DNA of 64,000 nucleotides, taken from Chloroflexi bacterium HGW-Chloroflexi-2 (GTDB lineage: Bacteria > Chloroflexota > Anaerolineae > Anaerolineales > Anaerolineaceae). The notes beneath the pieces were generated by a model. That model did no database searches. It saw only the letters and a list, made by a program, of their open reading frames with translations, and was not told the origin of the DNA. This document shows positions 1-10,601 of this stretch, piece after piece. Each line of letters starts with the position of its first letter. The first letter of the stretch is position 1. The position numbers were made by a program, and so were the translations under genes. The DNA lies in NCBI GenBank assembly GCA_002840735.1, contig PHBY01000009.1:101699-165698 (forward strand), given 5' to 3'.

Positions 1-150
1 ATACCAATAATAACTTTCGAATCCAATAAATTCATTACTCTTCTCTCGTTATATTTATAGTTTATCATAATCTGGTTGTCTAACATCATATTTTAAGTCT
101 TTTTCGTCAAACAAATGTACTCATTAATGCGGTATTTTTATCATCAATTT

Positions 151-189
151 AAAAAAAGAACTCCTGTTTTTAGCAGGAGCTCTTTTTTT
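151..189 (-). terminator. Intrinsic terminator, bidirectional-looking, downstream of htpG
   Basis: AAAAAAAGA-A-CTCCTG...CAGGAG-C-TCTTTTTTT hairpin flanked by A/T tracts, just beyond the htpG stop. Confidence 0.85.
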
Positions 190-201
190 AATTTCTGAGT
201 T

Positions 202-2076
202 TTATTTTTTCAATGCAACTTCAATGATTTTGTTAACTCTTTTCACTAAATCAGCACTATTTGGTTGAACTCCTTCAGCCATTAAGGCATTTTCATAAAG
301 CTGTTCAATGACTAATTCCCGTACAGGATTAATTCCTTTAATTCCTGCAAGATGCTTAATAATTGGGTGATTGGGATTGATTTCCATAATTCTCTGGGGA
401 GAGTCAAACTCTTTTTGTAAATAGCGATATGCTTTCTGAATTTCCGGACTGGGACTGCCTTCGGAATCTACCAACCTGACAGGTGATTCAACTAATTTTT
501 TGGTTGTTCTTACTTCTTTAATTCGCTCATTCAGTGTTGTTTTGAAAAATGTCAGGAGTTCGTTTAATTCATTTTTATCAACTTCCTCTTCTTCAACTTT
601 CTGTTCTTCACCGGATTTTTTTTCAGGTAAATCCAAATCTTTTGAGGTTACATTTGTGAGATCAAATTCTTTGTACTTATTTACACGCATGAGAACAAAT
701 GGATCAATTGGATCCGTGAATGTAATAACATCTACATTTTGTTGTTTGAAAATTTCTAAATGGGGTGAATTGATGGCAGAATTTTCATCCTCGGCAATAA
801 TATAATAAATCTTCTTTTGGTCTTCTACCATTGCCTGTACATAATCATCGAGAGATTGCCAGGATGAATTCTTTTTGGTTGTTCTAACTTTCATGAGGGA
901 TAATAATTGGTCATCATATTCAGAAGTTGATGCCAGACCTTCTTTGATGAAGAATCCGAATTCTTTCCAGAAGGAATCATACTTTTCCGAATCGGTAGAT
1001 TTCAGATTCTCGAGATATTCCAATACTTTTGATGAGAGAATTTTCTTGATTTGAGCAATAGCTTTTGTGGATTGGAAGGCTTCCCTGGAGACATTTAACG
1101 GAATATCTTCAGAGTCAACTACTCCTTGAATGAACCGCAAAAATTCCGGTAGTAAATCTTTGGTAAACTCCTGGATCATAACTTTTCTTGCGTATAGTTT
1201 TAATCCATAATCCTTTCTCTCGGAGAACAAGTTAGGTTCTGCAGTTGATGGGATATACAATAAACCATACATTTGGATTGGAGCATCTATTGAAAGATGT
1301 AAATGACCTAAGGGTTCATTAAAATCCAAAGTAAATTGGTTATAGAAATCTTTATATTCTTCAGGTTTTACCAGATGGGGTTGTTGTCGCCAGATGGCTG
1401 TTTGGCGGTTGATTTGTTCATCATTTTCATTGAGATAAATTGGATAGGGAATGTAGTCTGAATGTCTTTTGATGATTTGTCTGATGCGATAATCTTCTAA
1501 ATATTCGGACGCATCCTCTTTTAAGTGCAAAACGATGTCTGTTCCGCGGGAATCTTTTTCGCCTTTTTCAATGGTATAGGTTTCACCACCATCAGAAATC
1601 CAATGGATTGGCTCATCCGCTTTATCATACGACCGGGAGATAACCTCGATTTTGTCTGACACCATGAATGCTGAATAAAAACCCACACCGAATTGACCAA
1701 TGATATTGCTGAGATCAGAATCACCAGATTTTGCTGCAGCTTCAATAAATTCCCTTGCGCCTGAATGGGCAATTGTACCCAGATTTTGCATAATTTCATC
1801 CTGGTCCATGCCAATGCCTGTGTCAGTAATAGTGATGGTCTTTTGATCTTTGTTAATTTTGATGGTAATTTTGGGTTCAATATCTGGATCCAATACATCT
1901 TTATTCGTCAGTAATTCAAAATTTAATCTGGAAATTGCATCAGATGCATTCGAAATTAATTCTCTTAGAAAAATATCTCTATCCGTATAAAGAGAGTGAA
2001 TTAATATATTTAATAATTGGCGTGTTTCTGCTTTAAAATGATGTTTTTCGGTTACTGTTGGTGTTTCATTACTCAT
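202..2076 (-). CDS. htpG: Molecular chaperone HtpG (Hsp90)
   Basis: ORF track; full-length Hsp90 motifs (ELISNASDAISRL, DTGIGM, IGQFGVGFYSAFMV, NVSREAFQ). Confidence 0.97.
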   Translation of the reverse strand: MSNETPTVTEKHHFKAETRQLLNILIHSLYTDRDIFLRELISNASDAISRLNFELLTNKDVLDPDIEPKITIKINKDQKTITITDTGIGMDQDEIMQNLGTIAHSGAREFIEAAAKSGDSDLSNIIGQFGVGFYSAFMVSDKIEVISRSYDKADEPIHWISDGGETYTIEKGEKDSRGTDIVLHLKEDASEYLEDYRIRQIIKRHSDYIPYPIYLNENDEQINRQTAIWRQQPHLVKPEEYKDFYNQFTLDFNEPLGHLHLSIDAPIQMYGLLYIPSTAEPNLFSERKDYGLKLYARKVMIQEFTKDLLPEFLRFIQGVVDSEDIPLNVSREAFQSTKAIAQIKKILSSKVLEYLENLKSTDSEKYDSFWKEFGFFIKEGLASTSEYDDQLLSLMKVRTTKKNSSWQSLDDYVQAMVEDQKKIYYIIAEDENSAINSPHLEIFKQQNVDVITFTDPIDPFVLMRVNKYKEFDLTNVTSKDLDLPEKKSGEEQKVEEEEVDKNELNELLTFFKTTLNERIKEVRTTKKLVESPVRLVDSEGSPSPEIQKAYRYLQKEFDSPQRIMEINPNHPIIKHLAGIKGINPVRELVIEQLYENALMAEGVQPNSADLVKRVNKIIEVALKK

Positions 2077-2135
2077 TATTATCCTCCTGAATGCATAGTC
2101 AGCTCAATCATAATTCATATTTATTAGATTTTTAT

Positions 2136-2166
2136 AAAAAAACGGGTTTTCAAATTAGAAAACACG
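2136..2166 (-). terminator. Putative intrinsic terminator for the epimerase gene
   Basis: On the minus strand CGTGTTTTC-TAATTT-GAAAACCCG followed by TTTTTTT. Confidence 0.6.
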
Positions 2167-2190
2167 CACAATTGAATTCAACCCAAATAA

Positions 2191-3207
2191 TTACAAATAC
2201 CGCTCTTTAACTGCAGGTAGAAGATACTCATTAAATGCCCGTTCCTGATCAAAATCTGGACGCCAGCCCCAGTCGGTTGTGGCAGCGCTATCATCTACAT
2301 CAGCCGGCCATGTATCTACGATTCCCTGCCTGGCGATATCAGGCTCAAAAGTAATATCAGCATTTGGAAATGCTTTTATCACGATATCGTAAAATTCCTG
2401 TGCAGAAGGATTGAAACTTGTGACATTGTAGACTAAATTGGATAAATTACTCTGGTCAGCTTTTTCCAGTTCCAACAGTGCTTTGATCGCATCAGGCATG
2501 ACCATGAAGGGAAGTTGAGTGTCCGGTCTGACAAAACAGCGATATTCTTTTCCCATGGCTGCATGATGGAGCATTTCAGGACAATAATCACTGGTACCGC
2601 CAGTTGGGGTTGTAACAGCAGAAATCAAGCCTGGGAACCGAATGGCGCGAAAATCAATTCCAATTGGGTTTTTGTCGGCGGCTAATTGTCGATAATATTT
2701 CGTGTAGTAACGCCCTAATTGCTCACAATATAATTTATTACAGCCATACATGGTGGTTGGTTGACACCAGATTTCCTCTTTGATTTTACCTGAAGCGTTT
2801 TTGGTGGCAATATCAGGCAAGCCATAAACTGCAATCGAGCTAGGATAGAGAAATTTAACCGGTTTTCCCTGCCAGGTAGCTTGCTCCACAGCCAAACGTA
2901 AAAGATTTAGGGTTCCCTCAACATTAACGCGGTGGGCTGTTTCAGGATTGTATTCTGCTTTTGTTGAAAGAATGGAAGCCAAATGGTATATTGTTCGGAT
3001 TTCATACTCTGCAACCAACCTGCCAAGTAACATTTGGTCAAGAATGTCTCCCTGAATAAATCTTTCGCACTTAGACCTTAGATCGTCATCCAGAGGCATT
3101 ACGTCCAGGGCAAGAATGTGTGTTTTTTCATTTTCGGCAAAATGGGAAATCAATCCATGTCCAATTTCTCCATTTGCCCCGGTGATCAGGACTACTTCCT
3201 TTCTCAT
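2191..3207 (-). CDS. NAD-dependent epimerase/dehydratase (SDR; L-threonine dehydrogenase/UDP-sugar epimerase-like)
   Basis: ORF with Rossmann GANGEIG and YGCNK (YxxxK) motifs; start set to MRKEVV because AAGGAG lies just upstream (track start 3252). Confidence 0.85.
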   Translation of the reverse strand: MRKEVVLITGANGEIGHGLISHFAENEKTHILALDVMPLDDDLRSKCERFIQGDILDQMLLGRLVAEYEIRTIYHLASILSTKAEYNPETAHRVNVEGTLNLLRLAVEQATWQGKPVKFLYPSSIAVYGLPDIATKNASGKIKEEIWCQPTTMYGCNKLYCEQLGRYYTKYYRQLAADKNPIGIDFRAIRFPGLISAVTTPTGGTSDYCPEMLHHAAMGKEYRCFVRPDTQLPFMVMPDAIKALLELEKADQSNLSNLVYNVTSFNPSAQEFYDIVIKAFPNADITFEPDIARQGIVDTWPADVDDSAATTDWGWRPDFDQERAFNEYLLPAVKERYL

Positions 3208-3323
3208 TAAAATTCTCCTTATACTGAAAAATGGGGATGTAAATATGATCAATTAGATAATATGAATTAATTGTAATCAAATTATTGATTTCCCATAGAT
3301 ACTATTTGTACTGAAATTAATAT

Positions 3324-3350
3324 AAAAAGCTCAGCAGAGCTGAACTTTTT
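3324..3350 (-). terminator. Intrinsic terminator downstream of secF
   Basis: AAAAAG-C-TCAGC-aga-GCTGA-A-CTTTTT hairpin. Confidence 0.8.
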
Positions 3351-3372
3351 ATCAATTTATAAGACTTTTGAA

Positions 3373-4308
3373 TTAACCGGCAACCGTTTCTTTTTTCTTG
3401 AACCAATTCTTCCATTCTTTGTTTTCCCATACTACCAAAAGGGGTGCTGCGACAAATATGGAAGAATAGGTACCACTGAATAGACCAACCAACAAAATCA
3501 CAGCAAATTCACGCAAGGTTATTCCACCAAATAATGCTAAAGCCAGAAGCATAAATTCTACAGTCATTAATTGTGTGTTTATAGATCGTTGTAAAGTTTG
3601 AATGATAGAGTGGTTTACCAATTTTTCGAATTGTAATTTTCTGAATATGGTACTGTTTTCTCTAATGCGATCAAACACTACGATTTTATCCTGAACAGAG
3701 AAACCAATAACCGTTAATAATGCTGTCAGGAACATTGAATCGACCTGCCAACCAAATAATTTTCCACCTATAGCGCTTAAGCTGACAACAATCAGAACAT
3801 CGTGGATCATCGCCAAAATGCCACAGATACCATAGCGAAAAGCATTGGTGATTCCTCTAAAAGCGAAGGTGATATATATTACAACCGCTAATGCAGCAAT
3901 TCCTACAGCCACAGCTGCGCGTTGAGTAACCTGTTCAGCAATAACAGGACCAACACTTTCAAATTGATTAACTATTATTTGATCATTGGTCATTGCCTCA
4001 AGTTGGGTAACAATATCACCTTTAACCTGTTCGTCCATAAATGGAGAGCGGATGACAAGAATTGTGCGTTGACCATTGGTATCTGCAGCAGTCTGGACTG
4101 AAACTTCTTCGAAATTGTAATCTTCATATATGGCTATTACTTCTTCAGTGCCAGGTAAGTTAGGCGATGAATATTGTAATTCTAATAAGGTACCACCTTT
4201 GAAATCGACTGCCAGGGGTAAACCATCAATCACGATGATGACCAAACCCACCAGAATAAAAATTATTGAAATTGCGAAGAATAAATAACGTTTTCCTAAT
4301 ATATTCAT
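3373..4308 (-). CDS. secF: Protein translocase subunit SecF
   Basis: DFKGGTLLELQ, multi-TM, FSVQDKIVVFDRIREN motif; adjacent to secD. Confidence 0.95.
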   Translation of the reverse strand: MNILGKRYLFFAISIIFILVGLVIIVIDGLPLAVDFKGGTLLELQYSSPNLPGTEEVIAIYEDYNFEEVSVQTAADTNGQRTILVIRSPFMDEQVKGDIVTQLEAMTNDQIIVNQFESVGPVIAEQVTQRAAVAVGIAALAVVIYITFAFRGITNAFRYGICGILAMIHDVLIVVSLSAIGGKLFGWQVDSMFLTALLTVIGFSVQDKIVVFDRIRENSTIFRKLQFEKLVNHSIIQTLQRSINTQLMTVEFMLLALALFGGITLREFAVILLVGLFSGTYSSIFVAAPLLVVWENKEWKNWFKKKETVAG

Positions 4309-4323
4309 TATTTACACCCTTTC

Positions 4324-5700
4324 TTAAATGCCAAACCATTTCAAATGATTTTCAGGATGTTTGATGACATCAAGTGAAATTGCCAGGAATGTTCTGGTAA
4401 CAAAAATTGCTGAAAATAAACTGACGCCGACCCCTAACGCTAAGGTTATGGCGAAACCTTTAACAAAACTTGCACCAAATGTTGAACCGAACCAGAAAAG
4501 AATCGAACATGTTATAAGGGTAGCTATGTTTGAATCTCTAATCGATGGCCATGCTCGTTTCCAACCCAACGCAATGGCTTGTGAAAGTGTGCGACCATTG
4601 CGAAGTTCTTCTTTTAAGCGTTCAAATATGAGGATGTTTGCATCCAACGCACTTCCTGTACTCAAGAGAAAACCAGCAATACCCGGTAAAGTTAAAGTAA
4701 CAGGAATTAGCCTGAATAATGCAAATGTGATCAATGCATAAATAATGATTGAAAAATCAGCTAATATGCCAGGGACTTTGTAGAAAATTGCCATGAATAA
4801 AGCCACCAAAGTGAAGCCAATCAAACCGGCTATTAAACTTTTTTCCAGAGAGTCCTGTCCAAGCGTTGGACCAATGACTCGTATTTGTTCAACGACCAAA
4901 GGAATGGGCAATGAACCATAACGAAGTTGAACAGCCAATGCATTGGCTTCATCAATCGTAAAAGATCCAGTTATTGTTCCAGTTCCTTCGGTGATTGCAG
5001 TAGAAATTGTGGGTGCGGAGATCAATTTATTATCTAAGACAATCGCTAAAAATTTCCCAATGTTGTTAGTGGTATGCTCGGCAAAAATATCACGACCAGC
5101 CCTCGTGAGTTCAAAATTAATTTCATATGTATTGGCAATAGGGCTGTTGACTCCTACTGCTTTAAGATCGATGCCGGTCATAACCGTGTGGAAGACAGGT
5201 TTTTCCGTTTCACCTGTGTCCGGATCAATACTCAGGGATGCAGGAGAAGGAACGGCTGTAACCTTAGTTGTGGAAGTGAAATCGGTGACAATTTCATCGC
5301 CTGGTAAGAAACCGAATAAATTATCTCCAATATCCACAAATTCAAGCACGCCAGTCTGTTTGATTTGTTCAATGACGTCTTCAGCATTACTCGCGCCAGG
5401 GAATTCGCCAACAATCCGGTTACTACCGGCTACTTGAAAAACGACCTCGCTAACCCCTAATCCATTGGATCTGTTTTCAAGAATTTGTCGGGCAACTTGC
5501 AATGATTCGCTGGTTATTTCAGAATCTTCAGGAAGATCTGCTTTTAATATTACTTGCATACCTCCACGAAGATCCAGACCCAAGACGGTTGAAATTGATT
5601 TGTTTATTAATGGAATTTGAGAAGTCGAGGGAAGATCAATCCATATCACTGCGGCAAGCAGGACAAGAATGAGGATCAGATTGGTATAGCGTCGCTTCAT
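4324..5700 (-). CDS. secD: Protein translocase subunit SecD
   Basis: [45 protein letters not shown] motifs; start refined to MKRRYTN with GGAGG upstream. Confidence 0.95.
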   Translation of the reverse strand: MKRRYTNLILILVLLAAVIWIDLPSTSQIPLINKSISTVLGLDLRGGMQVILKADLPEDSEITSESLQVARQILENRSNGLGVSEVVFQVAGSNRIVGEFPGASNAEDVIEQIKQTGVLEFVDIGDNLFGFLPGDEIVTDFTSTTKVTAVPSPASLSIDPDTGETEKPVFHTVMTGIDLKAVGVNSPIANTYEINFELTRAGRDIFAEHTTNNIGKFLAIVLDNKLISAPTISTAITEGTGTITGSFTIDEANALAVQLRYGSLPIPLVVEQIRVIGPTLGQDSLEKSLIAGLIGFTLVALFMAIFYKVPGILADFSIIIYALITFALFRLIPVTLTLPGIAGFLLSTGSALDANILIFERLKEELRNGRTLSQAIALGWKRAWPSIRDSNIATLITCSILFWFGSTFGASFVKGFAITLALGVGVSLFSAIFVTRTFLAISLDVIKHPENHLKWFGI

Positions 5701-5896
5701 GGGAAAATAGCCTCCAGTCCTAGTATCTGCAGCCTTAAAGCTGCACAACCCGAAAATTATACACTCATATTTATGTTATGTGTAGGAATCGAACTGAAAA
5801 CTCTGTTACTCGATCATTACAAACTATCTGCATCAACGAGTTTGTAGATTTGCTTCGTTATTAGAAAAAAAAATTAAAACGCTTCTGGAAATCGCA

Positions 5897-6892
5897 TTAA
5901 TAAGAGAAATCTTGAAACTCCTCGGCAATTAATTGACAAATTGCGTAATAGCCCCAATCATCCCATTCTTCTTGTACACCAATTCCAGAAAGATCCAGAT
6001 AATTCTTAAAAATCAGCCCCCCCTTAAATAATTCAAACATTTCTTTTGCTCCGCGTTCGATGATTGAACGATCGCCAGTAGGTAGGATTTTTTGTATGTC
6101 GATGGGACTGAATAAAGCAGCCTTATGCATTTTTAATAAAGCTGATAGTTCAGGCATGTTGTAAACTGTTGGTTGATCAAATTGGAATGCATCAACTCCA
6201 ATTTCTAGAAGATCTGGGAGAATTGACCAGTTTTTACCACATGAATGCATAAAGATTTTTAAACCGTAATCATGGGCAATTGAAAACAACCTGGCATATT
6301 CGGTCTTGAAATAATATCGAAACATTTTAGGACTGAATAACAGCCCTGTTTGAGTTCCCATATCCTCACCCAGAAATATCCCATCTGCACCATTATTTCC
6401 CGCAAGATGGATTTTTTGTTCATAAACATCAGAAATAATCCCGTGTAAACGATTTAATTCAAACGGATTTGCTGCCATGTCGAGAAAATAAACGCCCATA
6501 TCCCGAATGTAACGTGCATTATCAAAAATCCAACCACCAAGAACAGCTAATTTAAATTTATCTGAAGGTTGACTAAATAGGTCTTTCATTTCTCTTGCAC
6601 AGTCAGGGTGTGAATAATCAGGAGCTTGTAATCGCTCCAGATCACTCCAATCTTTAATAAAAGGTTGAAAGATTTCTCCTTTTTGAGATCCAATTGCCAT
6701 TCTATGCCAGATATTTCCCCATTCATCATCGTAATATTCGCGATCACCTTCTATCCATCGTTTTTGATGATAATTGTGAGGTTTCAGCTCTGTAAATAAG
6801 AAATCACTGACTCGATTACGATCAAAATCCAAGCCTGGTCGTGGAGGATTCTCGTGATTAATATTGGCTAAAATAATTTCTTTCGAATTCAT
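5897..6892 (-). CDS. Uroporphyrinogen decarboxylase (URO-D) family protein
   Basis: URO-D/methyltransferase-like barrel pattern (MHSCGKNWSILPDLLEIGVDAFQFDQP). Confidence 0.8.
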   Translation of the reverse strand: MNSKEIILANINHENPPRPGLDFDRNRVSDFLFTELKPHNYHQKRWIEGDREYYDDEWGNIWHRMAIGSQKGEIFQPFIKDWSDLERLQAPDYSHPDCAREMKDLFSQPSDKFKLAVLGGWIFDNARYIRDMGVYFLDMAANPFELNRLHGIISDVYEQKIHLAGNNGADGIFLGEDMGTQTGLLFSPKMFRYYFKTEYARLFSIAHDYGLKIFMHSCGKNWSILPDLLEIGVDAFQFDQPTVYNMPELSALLKMHKAALFSPIDIQKILPTGDRSIIERGAKEMFELFKGGLIFKNYLDLSGIGVQEEWDDWGYYAICQLIAEEFQDFSY

Positions 6893-6899
6893 TTGACTA

Positions 6900-7808
6900 T
6901 CACCTTATACTGGCACTTTCTTCTTGAAATAAATTCATAAATTTCATTCCATATTCAACATAATTTTGGTATCTCACTAAATCAATAGGTTTTTCTGATT
7001 GTTCATGATGTATTACAGAAAGGTGTGGTTCAATTGAAAAACCTCCATCATATTCTGTCTTCAATAAATCGTTAACAATTTTCCTTACATCACCATGGCC
7101 CTCTCCAGGAAAGGTGAAATACAACTCAGGAAATATCTGGTCTGTCTCTTTAATAAATATGCAATCTTTGATATGAACATATTCAATGAATTCTCTGACA
7201 TTAGAATAAAATTCCCAGGAAGATTGTTTTTTATAAGGTGTTTTGCCTATGTGATTGTCCGTACCAACTGGATTGCCCGTATCGAAAACCAATTTGAAAT
7301 TTGGTGAATGGATTTTGTCCAGCAATCGCAGTGTGTGAATATGAGATAATCCACCATAATTCATACAGTTTTCGTGTAGGTACATAATCCCCGCATCTTC
7401 ACAGATTTTTACTAAAAGAGACAATTTCTCAAATATGAGTTTTTCGATGTCTGGAGAGTCTGGTTCAACATCTTTAACGATTTTGAAGCTCATACTACGT
7501 AAATACTTTGTTCCAATGCGCTGCATCCGGGTTATTGCCCGGTGGAGTGATTCAAGATTTTCCTGAAAACCTGCTTCATCCCTTGGATCTTTACTCCAAT
7601 TGGCGATAGCACTGCCAAAACAATTAATTCTCACTTTATTTTCATCTAGTTTTTCACAAACATGATCGAATTCATACTCACTGATTTCTGTAGTATTAAT
7701 ATTATTAATTGAGCGTGATTCGATATGATTCCATCCCAGTGCTAAAGTTGCTTTTATTTGGGTTTCTATTGAATCTCCTGCTTCATCAGCAAATCCGGTG
7801 AAGTACAT
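6900..7808 (-). CDS. Sugar phosphate isomerase/epimerase (xylose isomerase-like TIM barrel)
   Basis: ORF with LHENCMNYGG, FDTGNP, YVHIKD motifs. Confidence 0.82.
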   Translation of the reverse strand: MYFTGFADEAGDSIETQIKATLALGWNHIESRSINNINTTEISEYEFDHVCEKLDENKVRINCFGSAIANWSKDPRDEAGFQENLESLHRAITRMQRIGTKYLRSMSFKIVKDVEPDSPDIEKLIFEKLSLLVKICEDAGIMYLHENCMNYGGLSHIHTLRLLDKIHSPNFKLVFDTGNPVGTDNHIGKTPYKKQSSWEFYSNVREFIEYVHIKDCIFIKETDQIFPELYFTFPGEGHGDVRKIVNDLLKTEYDGGFSIEPHLSVIHHEQSEKPIDLVRYQNYVEYGMKFMNLFQEESASIR

Positions 7809-7852
7809 GTTTCCTCCAACGTTTCTTATTTAGTTCATTATTTATGAACCAA

Positions 7853-9025
7853 CTAATTCCCAAAGGATTTTGAAATATCTGGAATCAGTGAAATTCCAGG
7901 TAATTTCTTGACTTTGGAATTGCGAACCTTTTCTTCCAATTTTCTTTTAAACAACTCGGAATCCATTGGTAAAAGAATTTTATTATTTAATAACGATGAC
8001 AAAAGGATTGAATTACTCAATTGAAGCTGGTTTAATCCTTCTTCTCCATGAACAATTAATTCTTCTCTTCCACGAATTGCATTCACAAAATTTTCGATAA
8101 TAATCTTATGACCTGGTAAGCCATGATGCTCAAAAGGTATTTCTAATTCAGCGGATTCTGTAAATGCATATGGATCAATGGAGGTTTGAATTTGTTTTAA
8201 CATTGAGATTTTATTCTTCCAAAATGTCAGGATATTATTTTCAAATACTAATTTTCCTTTTTCTCCAATGATTTCAAGGCGATTAGTGCCTGGTGATTCA
8301 CCAGTGGATGTTATAAAATGACCTACCATGCCATTTTGATATTCAAAGAATGCGGTAACTTCATCCTCAACTTCTATTTCATGATACTTTCCAAAACCAG
8401 CAAATGCAGTTACTTTTTCAGGCATACCAAAAAACCATTGAAAAAGGTCGAGATTGTGAGGACATTGATTAATTAATACACCTCCGCCTTCCCCTTTCCA
8501 GGTTGCGCGCCAATCTCCATTATCATAATAACTTTGGTTGCGGAACCAATTAGTAATAATCCAGGTGGCTCGAATTAATTTCCCTAATTCACCATCGTCT
8601 AACATACTTTTAATTTTTTTCCAATAACCGTAGGTGCGTTGTTGAAACATGATCGCAAATTTCAGATCGGAATGATGCTTGATTGCTTCTTTATATGCCT
8701 CAACCATTAATTTTCCATCACTCATATGGGCTGCAATCGGTTTCTCAGTAAGTACATGAATTCCGTTATGAAAACAATCGATAGCAATAGGTGAATGGTC
8801 ATAATGCGGCGTTGAAATCAGTACCCCATCCAATTCCACAGAATTTAACAAATCCCGATAATTGGTAAAGAATTGGGTATTGCAAGTAGAAAGAATTTCC
8901 ATTCTTTCAGGAATAAGATCGCAGATGGCAACTAGTTGGACACCAGTCATTGTCTGAATATCCTTGACATGTTGGCTTCCCATAGCACCGACACCTATAA
9001 CCGCTAACCGAATATCTTTCTCCAT
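7853..9025 (-). CDS. Gfo/Idh/MocA family oxidoreductase
   Basis: N-terminal Rossmann AVIGVGAMGSQHVKDI, EKPIAAHM, GGGVLINQCPHNLDLFQW motif. Confidence 0.92.
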   Translation of the reverse strand: MEKDIRLAVIGVGAMGSQHVKDIQTMTGVQLVAICDLIPERMEILSTCNTQFFTNYRDLLNSVELDGVLISTPHYDHSPIAIDCFHNGIHVLTEKPIAAHMSDGKLMVEAYKEAIKHHSDLKFAIMFQQRTYGYWKKIKSMLDDGELGKLIRATWIITNWFRNQSYYDNGDWRATWKGEGGGVLINQCPHNLDLFQWFFGMPEKVTAFAGFGKYHEIEVEDEVTAFFEYQNGMVGHFITSTGESPGTNRLEIIGEKGKLVFENNILTFWKNKISMLKQIQTSIDPYAFTESAELEIPFEHHGLPGHKIIIENFVNAIRGREELIVHGEEGLNQLQLSNSILLSSLLNNKILLPMDSELFKRKLEEKVRNSKVKKLPGISLIPDISKSFGN

Positions 9026-9097
9026 TTGAGGCCTCCTGAGACTACTTTTTAAGATAATCTTTATTTGATTGAGTGGCTATTGTCAAACGATCATAAA

Positions 9098-9919
9098 CTA
9101 TTGGTCAATATTCAATCTCCGTCTTGTGTTTCCTTGCGTGCGACGATAATCACCTGGCGTTACACCAGTATATTTACGAAAGACATGTGTAAAATGACTG
9201 AAATTGGTATAACCCACCTGAAGACTGATTTCAGATATTGGTAACGAACTCTCTAATAGTAATTGTTTCGCACGATCAATACGTAATTGGATCAATCGTG
9301 TTGATATTGGCACGCCGGATGCGTTTCGAAAAATCCTTGCCAAATGAGAAGGCGATATATGAAATACTTTAGAGAGATCTTCTCGACTGATATTTTTGTA
9401 TAAATTCCGCCTTAAATACGCATCAATTTGATTGAACGCTTCATTTTGAGTATGTACATTTAGTTTAGATATATTTTCAGATTGAAAAAGAGACTTTGTT
9501 TTTCTTTCTAATCCAATTAAGATGCGCGTAACAAGTGCTTCTACAAATTCGTAGGTGTTTTCTCCTGGCTTATTGATTTCGTTAATTAAAGTGTTTAGAT
9601 CGAAACGTAATTCATTGGGAATATTTACAATTTTGTCTGCCAAACCATCCAAAATGAGATGATGATTTTCAAATAAAACATAAAAATATCCGATTGATTT
9701 ATTATGATATTTAGGAGATCGCATTACTCCGGGAGAAATGAGAATTGAGTCATCTGGTTGGAGGGTAAAAAATCTTTCATTGCATGAAATGTCAACGTTG
9801 CCATAAACGACACAATACCATTGGAATATGGAATGAGTGTGCGGAGGAATGTTATAGGAAGACCCTGCTTCGTTATACACAATTTCCCTGATTCTAATTG
9901 GAGAATTGTTGGTTTCCAT
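9098..9919 (-). CDS. AraC family transcriptional regulator
   Basis: N-terminal cupin-like region and C-terminal double HTH (FHISPSHLARIFRNASGVPIS...VGYTNFSHFTHVFRKYTGVTPGDYRR). Confidence 0.93.
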   Translation of the reverse strand: METNNSPIRIREIVYNEAGSSYNIPPHTHSIFQWYCVVYGNVDISCNERFFTLQPDDSILISPGVMRSPKYHNKSIGYFYVLFENHHLILDGLADKIVNIPNELRFDLNTLINEINKPGENTYEFVEALVTRILIGLERKTKSLFQSENISKLNVHTQNEAFNQIDAYLRRNLYKNISREDLSKVFHISPSHLARIFRNASGVPISTRLIQLRIDRAKQLLLESSLPISEISLQVGYTNFSHFTHVFRKYTGVTPGDYRRTQGNTRRRLNIDQ

Positions 9920-10087
9920 TTCATAATTATATTTGTAAAATACCTAATCAAGAAAAAATGAAGGAAAAACGAATAATTCATGGAAGTTGGGTCATACCAT
10001 TTTTGTCAGTTGAAGAAACTGGCTTTTCTTGAATTGTACTCAAAGATACTTATAAAGGTAAATTGTCAGAGTTACTGTCTGGATTGC

Positions 10088-10117
10088 TTGACATTTTTTA
10101 ACCCCTGAGATTATAAT
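10088..10117 (+). promoter_or_regulatory. Putative sigma-70-type promoter for rpmF
   Basis: TTGACA - 18 nt - TATAAT upstream of rpmF. Confidence 0.6.
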
Positions 10118-10170
10118 TTGACGGCTTAACTAATTAGTAAATAACTGAATCTTCAGATAGGAGTAAGAAA

Positions 10171-10365
10171 ATGGGTCCGCAGCCAAAAAGGAAAATTTCA
10201 AAAGGTCGACGTGATCGACGTCGTGCACATGACAGCCTCACCGCCGCATCACTGGTTCAATGCAGCAATTGTGGTGAAATGCGTTTATCACACACGATTT
10301 GTCCATCATGTGGACATTACCAGGGACGAGAAGTTGTCCAGGTAGAAAAAGAAAAGAAAAAGTAA
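10171..10365 (+). CDS. rpmF: 50S ribosomal protein L32
   Basis: 64 aa; GPQPKRKISKGRRDRRRAHDSL and CSNCG...CPSCGHYQGREV. Confidence 0.96.
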   Translation: MGPQPKRKISKGRRDRRRAHDSLTAASLVQCSNCGEMRLSHTICPSCGHYQGREVVQVEKEKKK

Positions 10366-10371
10366 AAAAAG

Positions 10372-10395
10372 AAAACTCCGCAAGGAGTTTTTTTT
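10372..10395 (+). terminator. Intrinsic terminator after rpmF
   Basis: AAAACTCC-gcaa-GGAGTTTT followed by T tract. Confidence 0.9.
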
Positions 10396-10600
10396 ATAGA
10401 GCCCAGGCAATTAAAAGACCCAGAAACCCTATCACTATTCCTAAATGAAGTAATAAATTTGATTGAGTAACCCAATTATTAGAGACCAAACTTAGGATAA
10501 AATTTAAGATCACTAAAATAATAGCAATGAAAATCAACAAACCTTTCCGGTTGGAAAAAAAAGTTGAAAGTTTTGATAATATTTTGGACAAATTGGTCAT
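10394..10600 (-). CDS. Small membrane protein, unknown function
   Basis: Hydrophobic two-TM ORF; start refined to MTNLSKIL immediately after the hflX stop, so likely translationally coupled. Confidence 0.5.
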   Translation of the reverse strand: MTNLSKILSKLSTFFSNRKGLLIFIAIILVILNFILSLVSNNWVTQSNLLLHLGIVIGFLGLLIAWAL

Positions 10601-10601
10601 T

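Noticed and set aside
4361-5437. Antisense ORFs 4361..4741 and 4943..5437 over secD
   Set aside because: Fully overlapped by the strongly supported secD gene on the other strand; no recognisable motifs.
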